Assembly: GCA_001314905.1 (NCBI GenBank)
Contig: LJZT01000040.1
Coordinates: 1-36,772 of the forward strand
Length of the DNA: 36,772 nucleotides
Reading direction: 5' to 3'
Source of the DNA: Phormidium sp. OSCR
GTDB lineage: Bacteria; Cyanobacteriota; Cyanobacteriia; Cyanobacteriales; Geitlerinemataceae
Shown: positions 1 to 8,506 of the stretch, piece by piece
How positions within the stretch are numbered: position 1 is the stretch's first letter
Layout of the letters: every line of letters starts with the position of its first letter
Position numbers and translations under genes: made by a program
The notes under the pieces: generated by a model
The model's database searches: none
Told to the model about the DNA's origin: nothing
What the model saw: only the letters and a program-made list of their open reading frames with translations

Positions 1-257
1 CGTTGGCTCCACAAGTCTACCACATATTTTTAGTCAAAATTCATCTCACCGCTAAGCCTTCGGCTCTAACGGGAGTCTTCTTTTGACATTTAAGATAATC
101 CGCTAAAATCGAGGAGTGAGCGCTAAGACGAATCCTTCAGACTCATACCATTGCCGGGCATCTACATTCCACGTCTGCCTTCGTGCCAGACACGACTTCT
201 ACCATATCCTGGGTCTCATCGGCCAGAGGCTCGTTTTTCTTCGTCCGGGTTGCCATT

Positions 258-623
258 GTGATCACGATTTTTCTCATTCATCCAACACAGGCTCAACCAA
301 TCCGTCGTTGGACCTTCAAACAAGACTCCGTCGTCCGGGTTGGACGCTCCAAAGACAATGATGTTGTGATTCACGGGTCCCTCGTCTCTCGTCATCATCT
401 CGAACTCTGGAACCGTCAGGGAGGGTGGGAACTGATTAACTTTGGCGCGAACGGCACCTTTGTTGACGGAAAGCCGGTGCGCCAATTACCGATCACCGAT
501 GGTATGCTGATTCGTCTCGGCTCCACCGGCCCGAGGCTACAACTGCATTTGAGTCTCGAAGATGGGGAGACTCTCAGCGACGATCGCCTCAACGCCGACT
601 CTCCCCAACCTCACCCCCATTAA
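258..623 (+). CDS. FHA domain protein
   Basis: Small forkhead-associated (FHA) domain protein of 121 residues. FHA domains bind phosphothreonine peptides and usually act in Ser/Thr kinase signalling. The core motifs are visible: VRVGRSKDNDVVI (strand with the Gly-Arg-Ser loop), LVSRHHLEL (Ser-Arg-His phosphopeptide contact) and NFGANGTFVDGKPV (Asn-Gly turn). The domain fills nearly the whole protein. The reading frame stays open upstream to a GTG at 183, but the extra 25 residues are unlike the family. The GTG at 258 gives ITIFLIHPTQAQPIRRWTF, which matches the usual beginning of cyanobacterial single-FHA proteins, so it is preferred. Neither start has a strong ribosome binding site. It converges on the TPR gene with only 3 bp between the stops. 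Confidence 0.8.
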   Translation: MITIFLIHPTQAQPIRRWTFKQDSVVRVGRSKDNDVVIHGSLVSRHHLELWNRQGGWELINFGANGTFVDGKPVRQLPITDGMLIRLGSTGPRLQLHLSLEDGETLSDDRLNADSPQPHPH

Positions 624-626
624 GCC

Positions 627-1922
627 CTAATTCGTCCCCGACAAGGCCCGATTCACCGTCTCAATATGGCTTTGGAAATAGGCTTGACGGTTTCCGAGTT
701 GTTGAGCCAGTTCTAATCCTCGGCGAAAGGACGTGAGCGCCTGGCGATAATTCCCCTGTTGCTGATGCACCTGACCGATGCGATCATAGGTCATCATCAA
801 GCCATAGCGATTGCGAGCCATCTCATGGGTTTCAATTTGGGCCTGATACACCTGGAGCGCCGCCTCCCAGTCCTGATATCGTTCATAGAGTTGTCCGAGA
901 ACCGTGAGCGCTTCCTGAGCGCGGTAAAACTGACGGGCATCCCAGGATAAGCGATAGGCCTCCTGATATTGAGCGATCGCCTCATTGGGGCGCTCTAATG
1001 CCGCTAAATCCTGCCCCATGGCAATTTTCAAGGCCGTCACCCGCGCCGTGTCATTGAAGCCTGTGTAATAGGCGATTAACTCCTGTTTAACGGCGATCGC
1101 CGCCTCATAATCCGTGAGGCGATCGTAGATATAGGCCAATTCCGTTAGATAGCGGACTTCCTCTTCGCGATCGCCCCGTCGATTGGCCAACTCCCGTAAC
1201 CCCTCATAGGCCTCAGCCGCCGTCTCATAATCGAGATCTTGCAAGGCCGTTTCCCCCAATCGTTGCCAGGCCTCCTCTTGTCTGGCCTCATCACCACGCG
1301 ATCGCGCCAACTCCAACAGCGTCTGATAAATCTCTACAGCCACAGAACGAGCCCCTACCGTCTCATAACTCTCGGCTAAGGCCAGCAACGCCTCTAAATC
1401 GGGGGTTTCTACCTCATCGAGACTCTGAATCTGAATCTCTCGCAGCCGTTCGCGCATCACCTGGAGTTGGTAAAACTGTTGTTGTTCCCAGGCGATCGCC
1501 CCCACCCGTTGCAACGCCGCCAATTCAGCGCCAACACCTAAAAACCGTCGTAGCCGCAATTCCCGATTCCAAACCTCAAAGGCCTCCGTCACATTTCCCT
1601 GAGATAACGCCTCCTGAGCCTGGCGATCGAGCTCATCTAAGGCTGTCCCTAATGTCCGCCGTTGAGACTCCGTCAACGCCGCCTCACCCGCCCATACCGC
1701 CTCAGGAATCAGGGGGTCGGGTTCCCTCAACCTCAAGGGATTATCGGGGAGTGCTCGTTGCGATTGCGCCTGGGCCGCCGCCGGTTTCAACCGCAACCCC
1801 GATAGAGGGACCCCGAGGGTCAACCAAGCCAAGGCATAGGCTGATACAGTGAACAATTGAAGCGACAGTTGAGAGCCACGGCGCGGCCCTTGGCTGACAG
1901 AGAAAAGACGAGATAAAACCAT
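627..1922 (-). CDS. Secreted tetratricopeptide (TPR) repeat protein
   Basis: A 431-residue protein with an N-terminal hydrophobic segment (about residues 25-45) and an AAAQAQ-type signal cleavage region near residue 50, so it is probably exported. The rest is a row of about 34-residue helical hairpins with TPR signatures, for example YETAAEAYEGLRELANRRGD, YEAAIAVKQELIAYY, WEAALQVYQAQIETHEMARN and YRQALTSFRRGLELAQQLGN. TPR arrays are protein-interaction scaffolds and nothing here indicates an enzyme. The start at 1922 is supported by the signal peptide right after it. It is transcribed away from the phytase-like gene, with a small tandem repeat in the shared upstream region. Function is unknown beyond the fold. 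Confidence 0.8.
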   Translation of the reverse strand: MVLSRLFSVSQGPRRGSQLSLQLFTVSAYALAWLTLGVPLSGLRLKPAAAQAQSQRALPDNPLRLREPDPLIPEAVWAGEAALTESQRRTLGTALDELDRQAQEALSQGNVTEAFEVWNRELRLRRFLGVGAELAALQRVGAIAWEQQQFYQLQVMRERLREIQIQSLDEVETPDLEALLALAESYETVGARSVAVEIYQTLLELARSRGDEARQEEAWQRLGETALQDLDYETAAEAYEGLRELANRRGDREEEVRYLTELAYIYDRLTDYEAAIAVKQELIAYYTGFNDTARVTALKIAMGQDLAALERPNEAIAQYQEAYRLSWDARQFYRAQEALTVLGQLYERYQDWEAALQVYQAQIETHEMARNRYGLMMTYDRIGQVHQQQGNYRQALTSFRRGLELAQQLGNRQAYFQSHIETVNRALSGTN

Positions 1923-1945
1923 AGGAAACCCCTAGCTAATTTGTT

Positions 1946-2005
1946 CAATCACAGCAATCACAGCAATCACAGCAATCACAATCCATCACAATCCATCACA
2001 ATCAT
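1946..2005. repeat. Short direct repeats between divergent genes
   Basis: Four tandem copies of a 9-bp unit CAATCACAG (the last one lacking its G) run straight into two copies of the 10-bp unit ATCCATCACA and a partial third. It lies between the divergent starts of the TPR and phytase-like genes, where both promoters should be. Copy number could vary between strains by slippage. Confidence 0.85.
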
Positions 2006-2035
2006 CCAACTATCAAACCCGGAGGACCACCGTTG

Positions 2036-3301
2036 ATGTCGCACCCCCCCTTAACCAACCCCCTAGCCAGAGGCTTAAAACAGGTCTTGTCCCGGTTTCG
2101 CCGGATGTTACCATTGGGGCTAATTTGCCTGCTGTTGACCCTGTCTAGCTGCGGCTTACCCCGCATCCAAGCCCAGGAACGACTCTTTTTGCCCCTCACC
2201 GTTGAGTTCCTCAATGAGTCGGTTCTACCTAGCCAAGAGATTCAGGAGACCCCCATCGGTGGCCTTTCAGCCATCACCTACGATCGCCAAACCGGCAAAT
2301 ACTACGCCCTCTCAGACGATCGCGGCGACTTCTCGCCTCCTCGCTTCTATACTCTAGCGATCGACATTGACGGCGGCAACGGCGATCCCTTCGAGATTGG
2401 CTCAATTACCGTCGAGGATGTGACCCTATTGCGGGATGAAGCCGGAGAGACCTTGGCGGCGGGAACCGTTGATCCCGAAGGAATTGCCCTGTCTCCAGAT
2501 CGGACGCTGTTTATCTCTAGTGAAGGGGTTTCCTCCGAGGCGATCGCACCCTTTGTCGATGAATTTGATTTGACCACGGGGCAACGGATACGGGCCTTAC
2601 CCATCCCTGATTATATGGTGGCTGATGCCCCTGAACCGGAGCAAACCCTGGGCGTGCAAAATAATCTCGGCTTTGAATCGCTGACCCTTGGCGGTATCGG
2701 AACTGGGGAACCCTACCGCATCTTTGCGGCGACGGAATCGGCCTTATTACAAGATGTCCCTTGGCTCGAAGAACAACAAGCCGCCGCCTCCCCTGAATCC
2801 CCCGTTCCCTTGACGACGCGCCTGTTGCATTATGTCGTGGTGGAAAATCGCGCTCAAATCGTTGCCGAACATCTCTATCCCCTCGATCCGCCTCCCTCGT
2901 TGCTGACAATGAATCATGGCCTCGTGGAACTGCTGGCCTTAGATGGGGCCACCGCCGCCCTGCGATCGGCGCCCGGAGGCTATTTTCTCAGTTTAGAACG
3001 CAGTTTTGGCCCCGACGAAGGCTTTGGTATAAAACTGTTTCAGATGGCGATCGCCTCGGCGACAGATATCTCCAGTTTGACCTATTTACAAGGGGAGGCT
3101 CGGGACTTTAAACCCGTGGAAAAACAACTGCTTTTAAACCTGAGTCATATCGAGGGATTTGCTCCCGATAACCTCGAAGGAATGACCTTTGGGCCGCGAC
3201 TGGCTGATGGTTCCCAGAGTCTAATCCTGGTCAGTGATGACAACTTTTACGGTAGTCAGGTCAATCAGTTTGTCTTATTGCGCCTGACAGCCGAGCGTTG
3301 A
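2036..3301 (+). CDS. Phytase-like / esterase-like domain lipoprotein
   Basis: A 421-residue protein of the 'esterase-like activity of phytase' family (PF13449 type), a beta-propeller fold seen in secreted bacterial proteins. A hydrophobic segment followed by LTLSSC gives a lipobox with Cys at about residue 37, so it is probably membrane anchored. Family-like stretches include GGLSAITYDRQTGKYYALSD, VDPEGIALSPDRTLFISSEG, NLGFESLTLGG and DNLEGMTFGPRLADGSQSLI, with the acidic residues typical of the propeller. The ATG at 2036 is preceded by GGAGG at 2021-2025; a TTG directly before it (2033) is also possible. The substrate is unknown: family membership does not prove phytase activity. Confidence 0.85.
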   Translation: MSHPPLTNPLARGLKQVLSRFRRMLPLGLICLLLTLSSCGLPRIQAQERLFLPLTVEFLNESVLPSQEIQETPIGGLSAITYDRQTGKYYALSDDRGDFSPPRFYTLAIDIDGGNGDPFEIGSITVEDVTLLRDEAGETLAAGTVDPEGIALSPDRTLFISSEGVSSEAIAPFVDEFDLTTGQRIRALPIPDYMVADAPEPEQTLGVQNNLGFESLTLGGIGTGEPYRIFAATESALLQDVPWLEEQQAAASPESPVPLTTRLLHYVVVENRAQIVAEHLYPLDPPPSLLTMNHGLVELLALDGATAALRSAPGGYFLSLERSFGPDEGFGIKLFQMAIASATDISSLTYLQGEARDFKPVEKQLLLNLSHIEGFAPDNLEGMTFGPRLADGSQSLILVSDDNFYGSQVNQFVLLRLTAER

Positions 3302-3568
3302 GCCAATCTCCAGCGCCGTTGACACTCGCCCCTGGATACTTGACAATTGATCCCGACCTTGGGCCGGTTCTGAACAGCGCCCCCAACCTGATGTCGATCG
3401 CATCAAAACCACCAGTCTAGCCGTCACCGGATCACAGCCAAACATGCTGCGACTATCAATCGAGACGACCCCAACACAGGTTTCTGGCGACGGTTCTCTG
3501 GATGGTTCTATTAGTCCCTGATTGCTATATAGCCTAAAGCCCCATGACTGTCTCTGACGATATCGCAA
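3275..3568 (-). CDS. Candidate small cysteine-containing protein (doubtful)
   Basis: The 242-bp gap between the phytase-like gene and cpcT is almost filled on the minus strand by an open frame of up to 97 codons. The part from about 3495 downward reads like protein: it contains PETCVGVVSIDSRSMFGC, then CDPVTARLVVLMRSTSGWG and RDQLSSIQGRVSTALEIGS, with Cys residues at spacings that could form disulfides. The only ATG near the beginning (3566-3568) lies inside the start of cpcT, so the true start is unclear. It may be a remnant lacking its signal peptide, or chance. I do not recognise a family. Confidence 0.3.
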   Translation of the reverse strand: MRYRQRQSWGFRLYSNQGLIEPSREPSPETCVGVVSIDSRSMFGCDPVTARLVVLMRSTSGWGRCSEPAQGRDQLSSIQGRVSTALEIGSTLGCQAQ

Positions 3569-4158
3569 CCCTGGCCCGCTGGATGGCGGCAGATTTTAGT
3601 AACCAACAGCAAGCCTTTGATAATCCCCCTTTATTTGCTCATGTTCGCGCCTGTTTGCGCCCCCTGTCCCTAGAGAACTTTGGCGGAATTAGTTTTTATC
3701 TCGAACAGGCCTATCAATATGATCTCAACCGGCCCTATCGCACTCGGGTTTTGCGGATTAAACCCGAGTCTGAGACGGAGGTTGAGGGGAACGCCAAGAG
3801 CTTAATCATTGAAAATTATGCCATCGCCCAAGCCGAGGAGTTTTTCGGGGCGTCACGGGACCCCCAACGCTTGTCTACCTTGACTCCTGAACGCTTAGAG
3901 CGTCTTTGTGGCTGTAACTTTGTGGTAGTGCGTCAAGACAATGGCTTTGAGGGAGTTGTTGAACCGGGAAACAACTGTCGCGTTGAGCGCAACGGCCAAA
4001 GTACCTATCTTGACAGTCGCTTTGAAATCAGCGAACATCACTTCCGGACGCTCGATCGCGGACGCAATCCTGACACCGGAGAGCGGGTTTGGGGGTCGGT
4101 GGCCGGGGCGTTTGAGTTTGAGCGCGTGACGAGCTTTGCTCATGAACTGCACTTGTAA
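3544..4158 (+). CDS. cpcT: Phycobiliprotein chromophore lyase CpcT/CpeT
   Basis: A 204-residue member of the CpcT/CpeT bilin lyase family, at normal family length. CpcT attaches phycocyanobilin to the second cysteine (Cys-153/155) of the phycocyanin beta subunit during phycobilisome assembly in the cytoplasm. Family features visible are the N-terminal LARWMAADFSNQQQAF segment, the FYLEQAYQYDLNRPYRTRVL strand, the CGCNFVVVRQDNGFEGVVEP region with paired Cys, and NCRVERNGQSTYLDSRFEI. The ATG at 3544 opens the conserved N-terminus. It stands alone between unrelated genes, as is common for this lyase. CpcT is preferred over CpeT because the window shows no phycoerythrin genes, but that is indirect. 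Confidence 0.88.
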   Translation: MTVSDDIATLARWMAADFSNQQQAFDNPPLFAHVRACLRPLSLENFGGISFYLEQAYQYDLNRPYRTRVLRIKPESETEVEGNAKSLIIENYAIAQAEEFFGASRDPQRLSTLTPERLERLCGCNFVVVRQDNGFEGVVEPGNNCRVERNGQSTYLDSRFEISEHHFRTLDRGRNPDTGERVWGSVAGAFEFERVTSFAHELHL

Positions 4159-5463
<1,305 letters not shown>

Positions 5464-5515
5464 GCTTTGGTTGTCCTCCAGGGTAAGCCGCAAGACAGCC
5501 AGCCCGGCCGCTTTG

Positions 5516-5538
5516 GGGGCAGTCTCGCAGACTGCCCC
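5516..5538. terminator. Perfect 10-bp hairpin between sqdB and sqdX
   Basis: GGGGCAGTCT (5516-5525), a 3-nt loop, and AGACTGCCCC (5529-5538) form a perfect stem. There is no following T-run on either strand, so it is more likely an RNA-stabilising or attenuating hairpin in an sqdB-sqdX transcript than a classical terminator. Confidence 0.5.
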
Positions 5539-5576
5539 GCTCGCTTCTCCTATTCCCTCATCCCGGTCTAGTTCGT

Positions 5577-6710
5577 ATGCGTATTGCTCTTTTTACTGAA
5601 ACCTTCCTGCCGAAAGTCGATGGCATCGTCACTCGTTTACGGCATACTGTCGAACATCTACAACGTCTCGGTGATGATGTTCTCGTGGTCTCTCCGGATG
5701 GGGGACTGACGGAATATAAGGGCGCTCAGATTTTTGGCGTGCCAGGGTTCCCGCTGCCGCTGTATCCTGAGCTGAAGTTGGCGGTTCCTAATCCCTCGAT
5801 TCGCCCGGTGTTGGAGGACTTTAAGCCGGAGTTGATTCATGTGGTCAATCCGGCCGTCTTGGGGTTGGGGGGACTCTATTACGCGAAGTCGATGAATCTG
5901 CCTTTGGTGGCTTCGTATCATACCCATCTGCCTCAATATCTACAGCATTACGGTTTGGGGATGTTTGAGGAGGTGTTATGGGGACTGTTGCGATCGGCCC
6001 ATAACCAGGCGGCGTTGAATCTCTGTACCTCCAGTGTCATGGTGCAGGAGTTGAGTTCTCATGGCATTGAACGGACCGATTTGTGGCAGCGAGGGGTGGA
6101 TACGGAGATGTTCCAGCCGAGTTTGGCTAGTGAGATGATGCGATCGCGTCTCAGTGATGGCCATCCTGACTCGCCCCTGTTGCTGTACGTCGGACGACTC
6201 TCGGCAGAAAAGGAAATTGAGCAAATTCGCCCGGTGCTAGAGTCGATTCCCAATGCGCGTCTAGCTCTGGTGGGCGGTGGTCCTCATCAAGAAGCCCTGC
6301 AAGCCCATTTTGCTGGAACGGCCACGAAGTTTGTCGGTTATCTACAAGGGTTGGAGTTGGCATCAGCCTATGCGTCGGCTGATGCCTTTATTTTCCCCTC
6401 TCGCACCGAAACCCTCGGCTTAGTCTTGCTCGAAGCGATGGCCGCCGGCTGTCCAGTGGTGGCGGCGGGAACCGGTGGTATCACCGATATTGTCACTGAT
6501 GGCAAGAATGGCTATTTGTTTGATCCGACCGATGAGCGCGGGGCTGTGATGGCCACGCAACGACTTCTAGCCAATCAAGAGGAACGCGATCTTCTACGAG
6601 GCCATGCTCGCCAGGAGGCTGAACGCTGGGGCTGGAATGCGGCTACTCAGCAGTTACAGCAGTTTTATCGTCAAGTGCTGACGGGACCTCGGCTGGCCTC
6701 GGTGGCTTAA
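5577..6710 (+). CDS. sqdX: Sulfoquinovosyltransferase SqdX (GT4 glycosyltransferase)
   Basis: A 377-residue GT4-family glycosyltransferase that transfers sulfoquinovose from UDP-sulfoquinovose to diacylglycerol, the last step of SQDG synthesis at the membrane. It opens with MRIALFTETFLPKVDGIVTR, the conserved SqdX N-terminus. It contains PLVASYHTHLPQYLQHYGLG, LLYVGRLSAEKEIEQIRPVL for the nucleotide-sugar domain, and the E-x7-E region PSRTETLGLVLLEAMAAG. It directly follows sqdB on the same strand, which makes the assignment strong and separates it from generic GT4 enzymes. Confidence 0.96.
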   Translation: MRIALFTETFLPKVDGIVTRLRHTVEHLQRLGDDVLVVSPDGGLTEYKGAQIFGVPGFPLPLYPELKLAVPNPSIRPVLEDFKPELIHVVNPAVLGLGGLYYAKSMNLPLVASYHTHLPQYLQHYGLGMFEEVLWGLLRSAHNQAALNLCTSSVMVQELSSHGIERTDLWQRGVDTEMFQPSLASEMMRSRLSDGHPDSPLLLYVGRLSAEKEIEQIRPVLESIPNARLALVGGGPHQEALQAHFAGTATKFVGYLQGLELASAYASADAFIFPSRTETLGLVLLEAMAAGCPVVAAGTGGITDIVTDGKNGYLFDPTDERGAVMATQRLLANQEERDLLRGHARQEAERWGWNAATQQLQQFYRQVLTGPRLASVA

Positions 6711-6731
6711 CGTCGCTCCCTTAGCATAGTT

Positions 6732-7385
6732 TTGAGTTATTGTCAATCCCCAAAACCCTGTCGAGTCTGCCGATCGCCCCAGATGGCGTTTTTTATGACC
6801 GTGGGCGATCGCCACTATTGGCGCTGTCAGCATTGCCAGGCCACCCTATTAGCCGCTGAACAGCTCCCAGACCGGGAATTTGAGCGGCAACGCTACGAAT
6901 TGCATGAGAATGACCCAGAAGACGAGGGCTATCGGGATTTTCTCAGTCGCCTCATCAGCCCCCTATTGTCCCAACTTCATCCCGCCGAGCGAGGCCTAGA
7001 CTACGGCTGCGGTCCCAGTCCCGTTCTGGCACAAATGCTGCAAGAAGCTGGCCATCCCATGGCCATTTATGATCCCTTCTTTTTCGGCGATCGCACCCCC
7101 CTTCAAGACCGCTACGACTTCATTACCTGCACCGAAGTCGTTGAGCATTTCCACCATCCCGCCCAAGAATTTGACCAACTCACCACCCTCTTAAAGCCTG
7201 GGGGTTGGTTAGCCGTCATGACCAACTTCCAAACCGAGGATGCCGCCTTCGCCAATTGGCACTATCGCCGTCACCCCACCCACGTCAGCTTCTATCGCGA
7301 CTATACCTTTGAGATCATCGCCCGACAATGGGGCTATCACTGCCAAATTCCCCGACGTAACGTCGTCCTGCTACAGAAAGTCTAA
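6732..7385 (+). CDS. Class I SAM methyltransferase with N-terminal zinc ribbon
   Basis: A 217-residue protein starting at TTG 6732, only 21 bp after sqdX. Residues 10-35 hold two Cys pairs, CRVC and CQHC, that should bind zinc. Then follows a Rossmann methyltransferase: motif I GLDYGCGPSPVLAQML, acidic residue after AIYDP, FITCTEVVEHFHHP (motif II/III) and LKPGGWLAVMTNF (post-II strand). The pattern resembles small methyltransferases acting on nucleotide-sugar or RNA-like substrates, but the substrate cannot be inferred. A role connected to sulfolipid synthesis is suggested only by its position. Confidence 0.82.
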   Translation: MSYCQSPKPCRVCRSPQMAFFMTVGDRHYWRCQHCQATLLAAEQLPDREFERQRYELHENDPEDEGYRDFLSRLISPLLSQLHPAERGLDYGCGPSPVLAQMLQEAGHPMAIYDPFFFGDRTPLQDRYDFITCTEVVEHFHHPAQEFDQLTTLLKPGGWLAVMTNFQTEDAAFANWHYRRHPTHVSFYRDYTFEIIARQWGYHCQIPRRNVVLLQKV

Positions 7386-7471
7386 CCGTCAACCTTCCCC
7401 ATTATCCCGTTCGCCATGATCCCAACTCACCCAGTCGCCAGTTTGCCTTCTGGGGTGTTATCGGATACACT

Positions 7472-7499
7472 TTGACAGTCTTGTGAAAAATCTTAACAA
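7472..7499 (+). promoter_or_regulatory. Possible sigma-70-type promoter for the M23 peptidase
   Basis: TTGACA at 7472-7477, a 16-bp spacer, and TAACAA at 7494-7499, 63 bp before the peptidase start. The -10 is weak. The surrounding 7386-7562 gap is otherwise without recognisable features. Confidence 0.35.
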
Positions 7500-7562
7500 A
7501 AATTACAACTTCAGGGCGCATCTGCCTTGTTCCGAAGCCAGACCCTGACTTCTATTTAATCT

Positions 7563-8477
7563 ATGCAACTACTCCCTAAACCCTATACCCTGACCGTGAG
7601 GCGCGTCGGCAAACGACCCTTCGTGCTTTCGGTTGGCGTTCCCCTAAGACTGGCCGTAACGGCATTAGGAAGCCTCATGGTTGGGGGGATAGGACTCGCA
7701 GGACTGCAAGCTTGGGGAAACTATCAAGCCAACCAAGCGGAACTCGATCGCCGCGCCGAGGAAATCCTCCTGCAAGTCGAAAGCCTTGAAGTGCAACTGC
7801 AAGAACTCAAAGAACGCTCGGGAATCTCTGAAACGCCCTCCGACTCCAGCTCCGACTCCAGCAACAATGAACTCGGACGTGGGGGTCCTGTCAGTCGTCC
7901 CCTAAGGGCCAGCGAATTGCTCAGTGACGCTGAAACCCACGTCAGTCAACTGACCGACGAACTCAGCGATCGCATTCAGCCGGCCCTCGAAGAAACCCTA
8001 GAACTCGAAAAAGCCATTCCCCAGGGGATTCCCCTCAAAATTCCCACCCAGATCACCTCAGAGTTTGGCAAACGACAAAACCCCTTCGGCTTCAACAAAG
8101 AATTTCACAACGGTATCGACTTCGCCGGAACCATCGGCGATCCCGTCATCGCCACCGCCTCAGGAACTGTGACTCATGCCGGCTGGGGAGTCGGCTACGG
8201 TAAGTACGTTGAAGTCAATCACGGCAATGGCTACGTTAGCGTATATGCTCACTTATCTGAAATTTCCGTAGAATGGGGAGATGAGGTCGAACCCGGAGAT
8301 GAAGTGGGATTGCTCGGCAATACCGGACGTTCGACTGCTCCCCATTTGCACTATTCTATTTTTGAGGACAACGAGGCGATCGATCCACAACCGTTTCTTG
8401 TCCGGCGTTCAGGTTTAACTCGGGACTGGCTTCCCAACGAATCAGAAGCCCCCGTCACGGCACCCGTCGCCAATTAA
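7563..8477 (+). CDS. M23 family metallopeptidase (LytM/NlpD-type)
   Basis: A 304-residue membrane-anchored peptidoglycan endopeptidase. One transmembrane segment lies at about residues 27-50 (LRLAVTALGSLMVGGIGLAG), followed by a coiled-coil stretch (about 55-85) and a Ser/Asp-rich linker. The C-terminal LytM domain has its zinc ligands visible: H and D in FHNGIDFAG, and the HLHYSIF motif, with YAHLSEISV before it. The ligand set looks complete, so it should be active rather than an EnvC/NlpD-like activator. The fold and topology suggest cell-wall remodelling at the outer face of the inner membrane. Confidence 0.9.
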   Translation: MQLLPKPYTLTVRRVGKRPFVLSVGVPLRLAVTALGSLMVGGIGLAGLQAWGNYQANQAELDRRAEEILLQVESLEVQLQELKERSGISETPSDSSSDSSNNELGRGGPVSRPLRASELLSDAETHVSQLTDELSDRIQPALEETLELEKAIPQGIPLKIPTQITSEFGKRQNPFGFNKEFHNGIDFAGTIGDPVIATASGTVTHAGWGVGYGKYVEVNHGNGYVSVYAHLSEISVEWGDEVEPGDEVGLLGNTGRSTAPHLHYSIFEDNEAIDPQPFLVRRSGLTRDWLPNESEAPVTAPVAN

Positions 8478-8506
8478 ACAAGTTTGCTCAACAGGATAAC
8501 TACCCT

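Noticed and set aside
83-109. TTGACA and TAAAAT as a promoter of the FHA gene
   Set aside because: The spacer is only 15 bp and the distance to the start is long; not strong enough to annotate. Nothing else is seen in 1-257.
116-361. 81-codon frame from a GTG at 116
   Set aside because: Overlaps the FHA gene in another frame, its GAGGAG is too close to the start, and the sequence is not protein-like.
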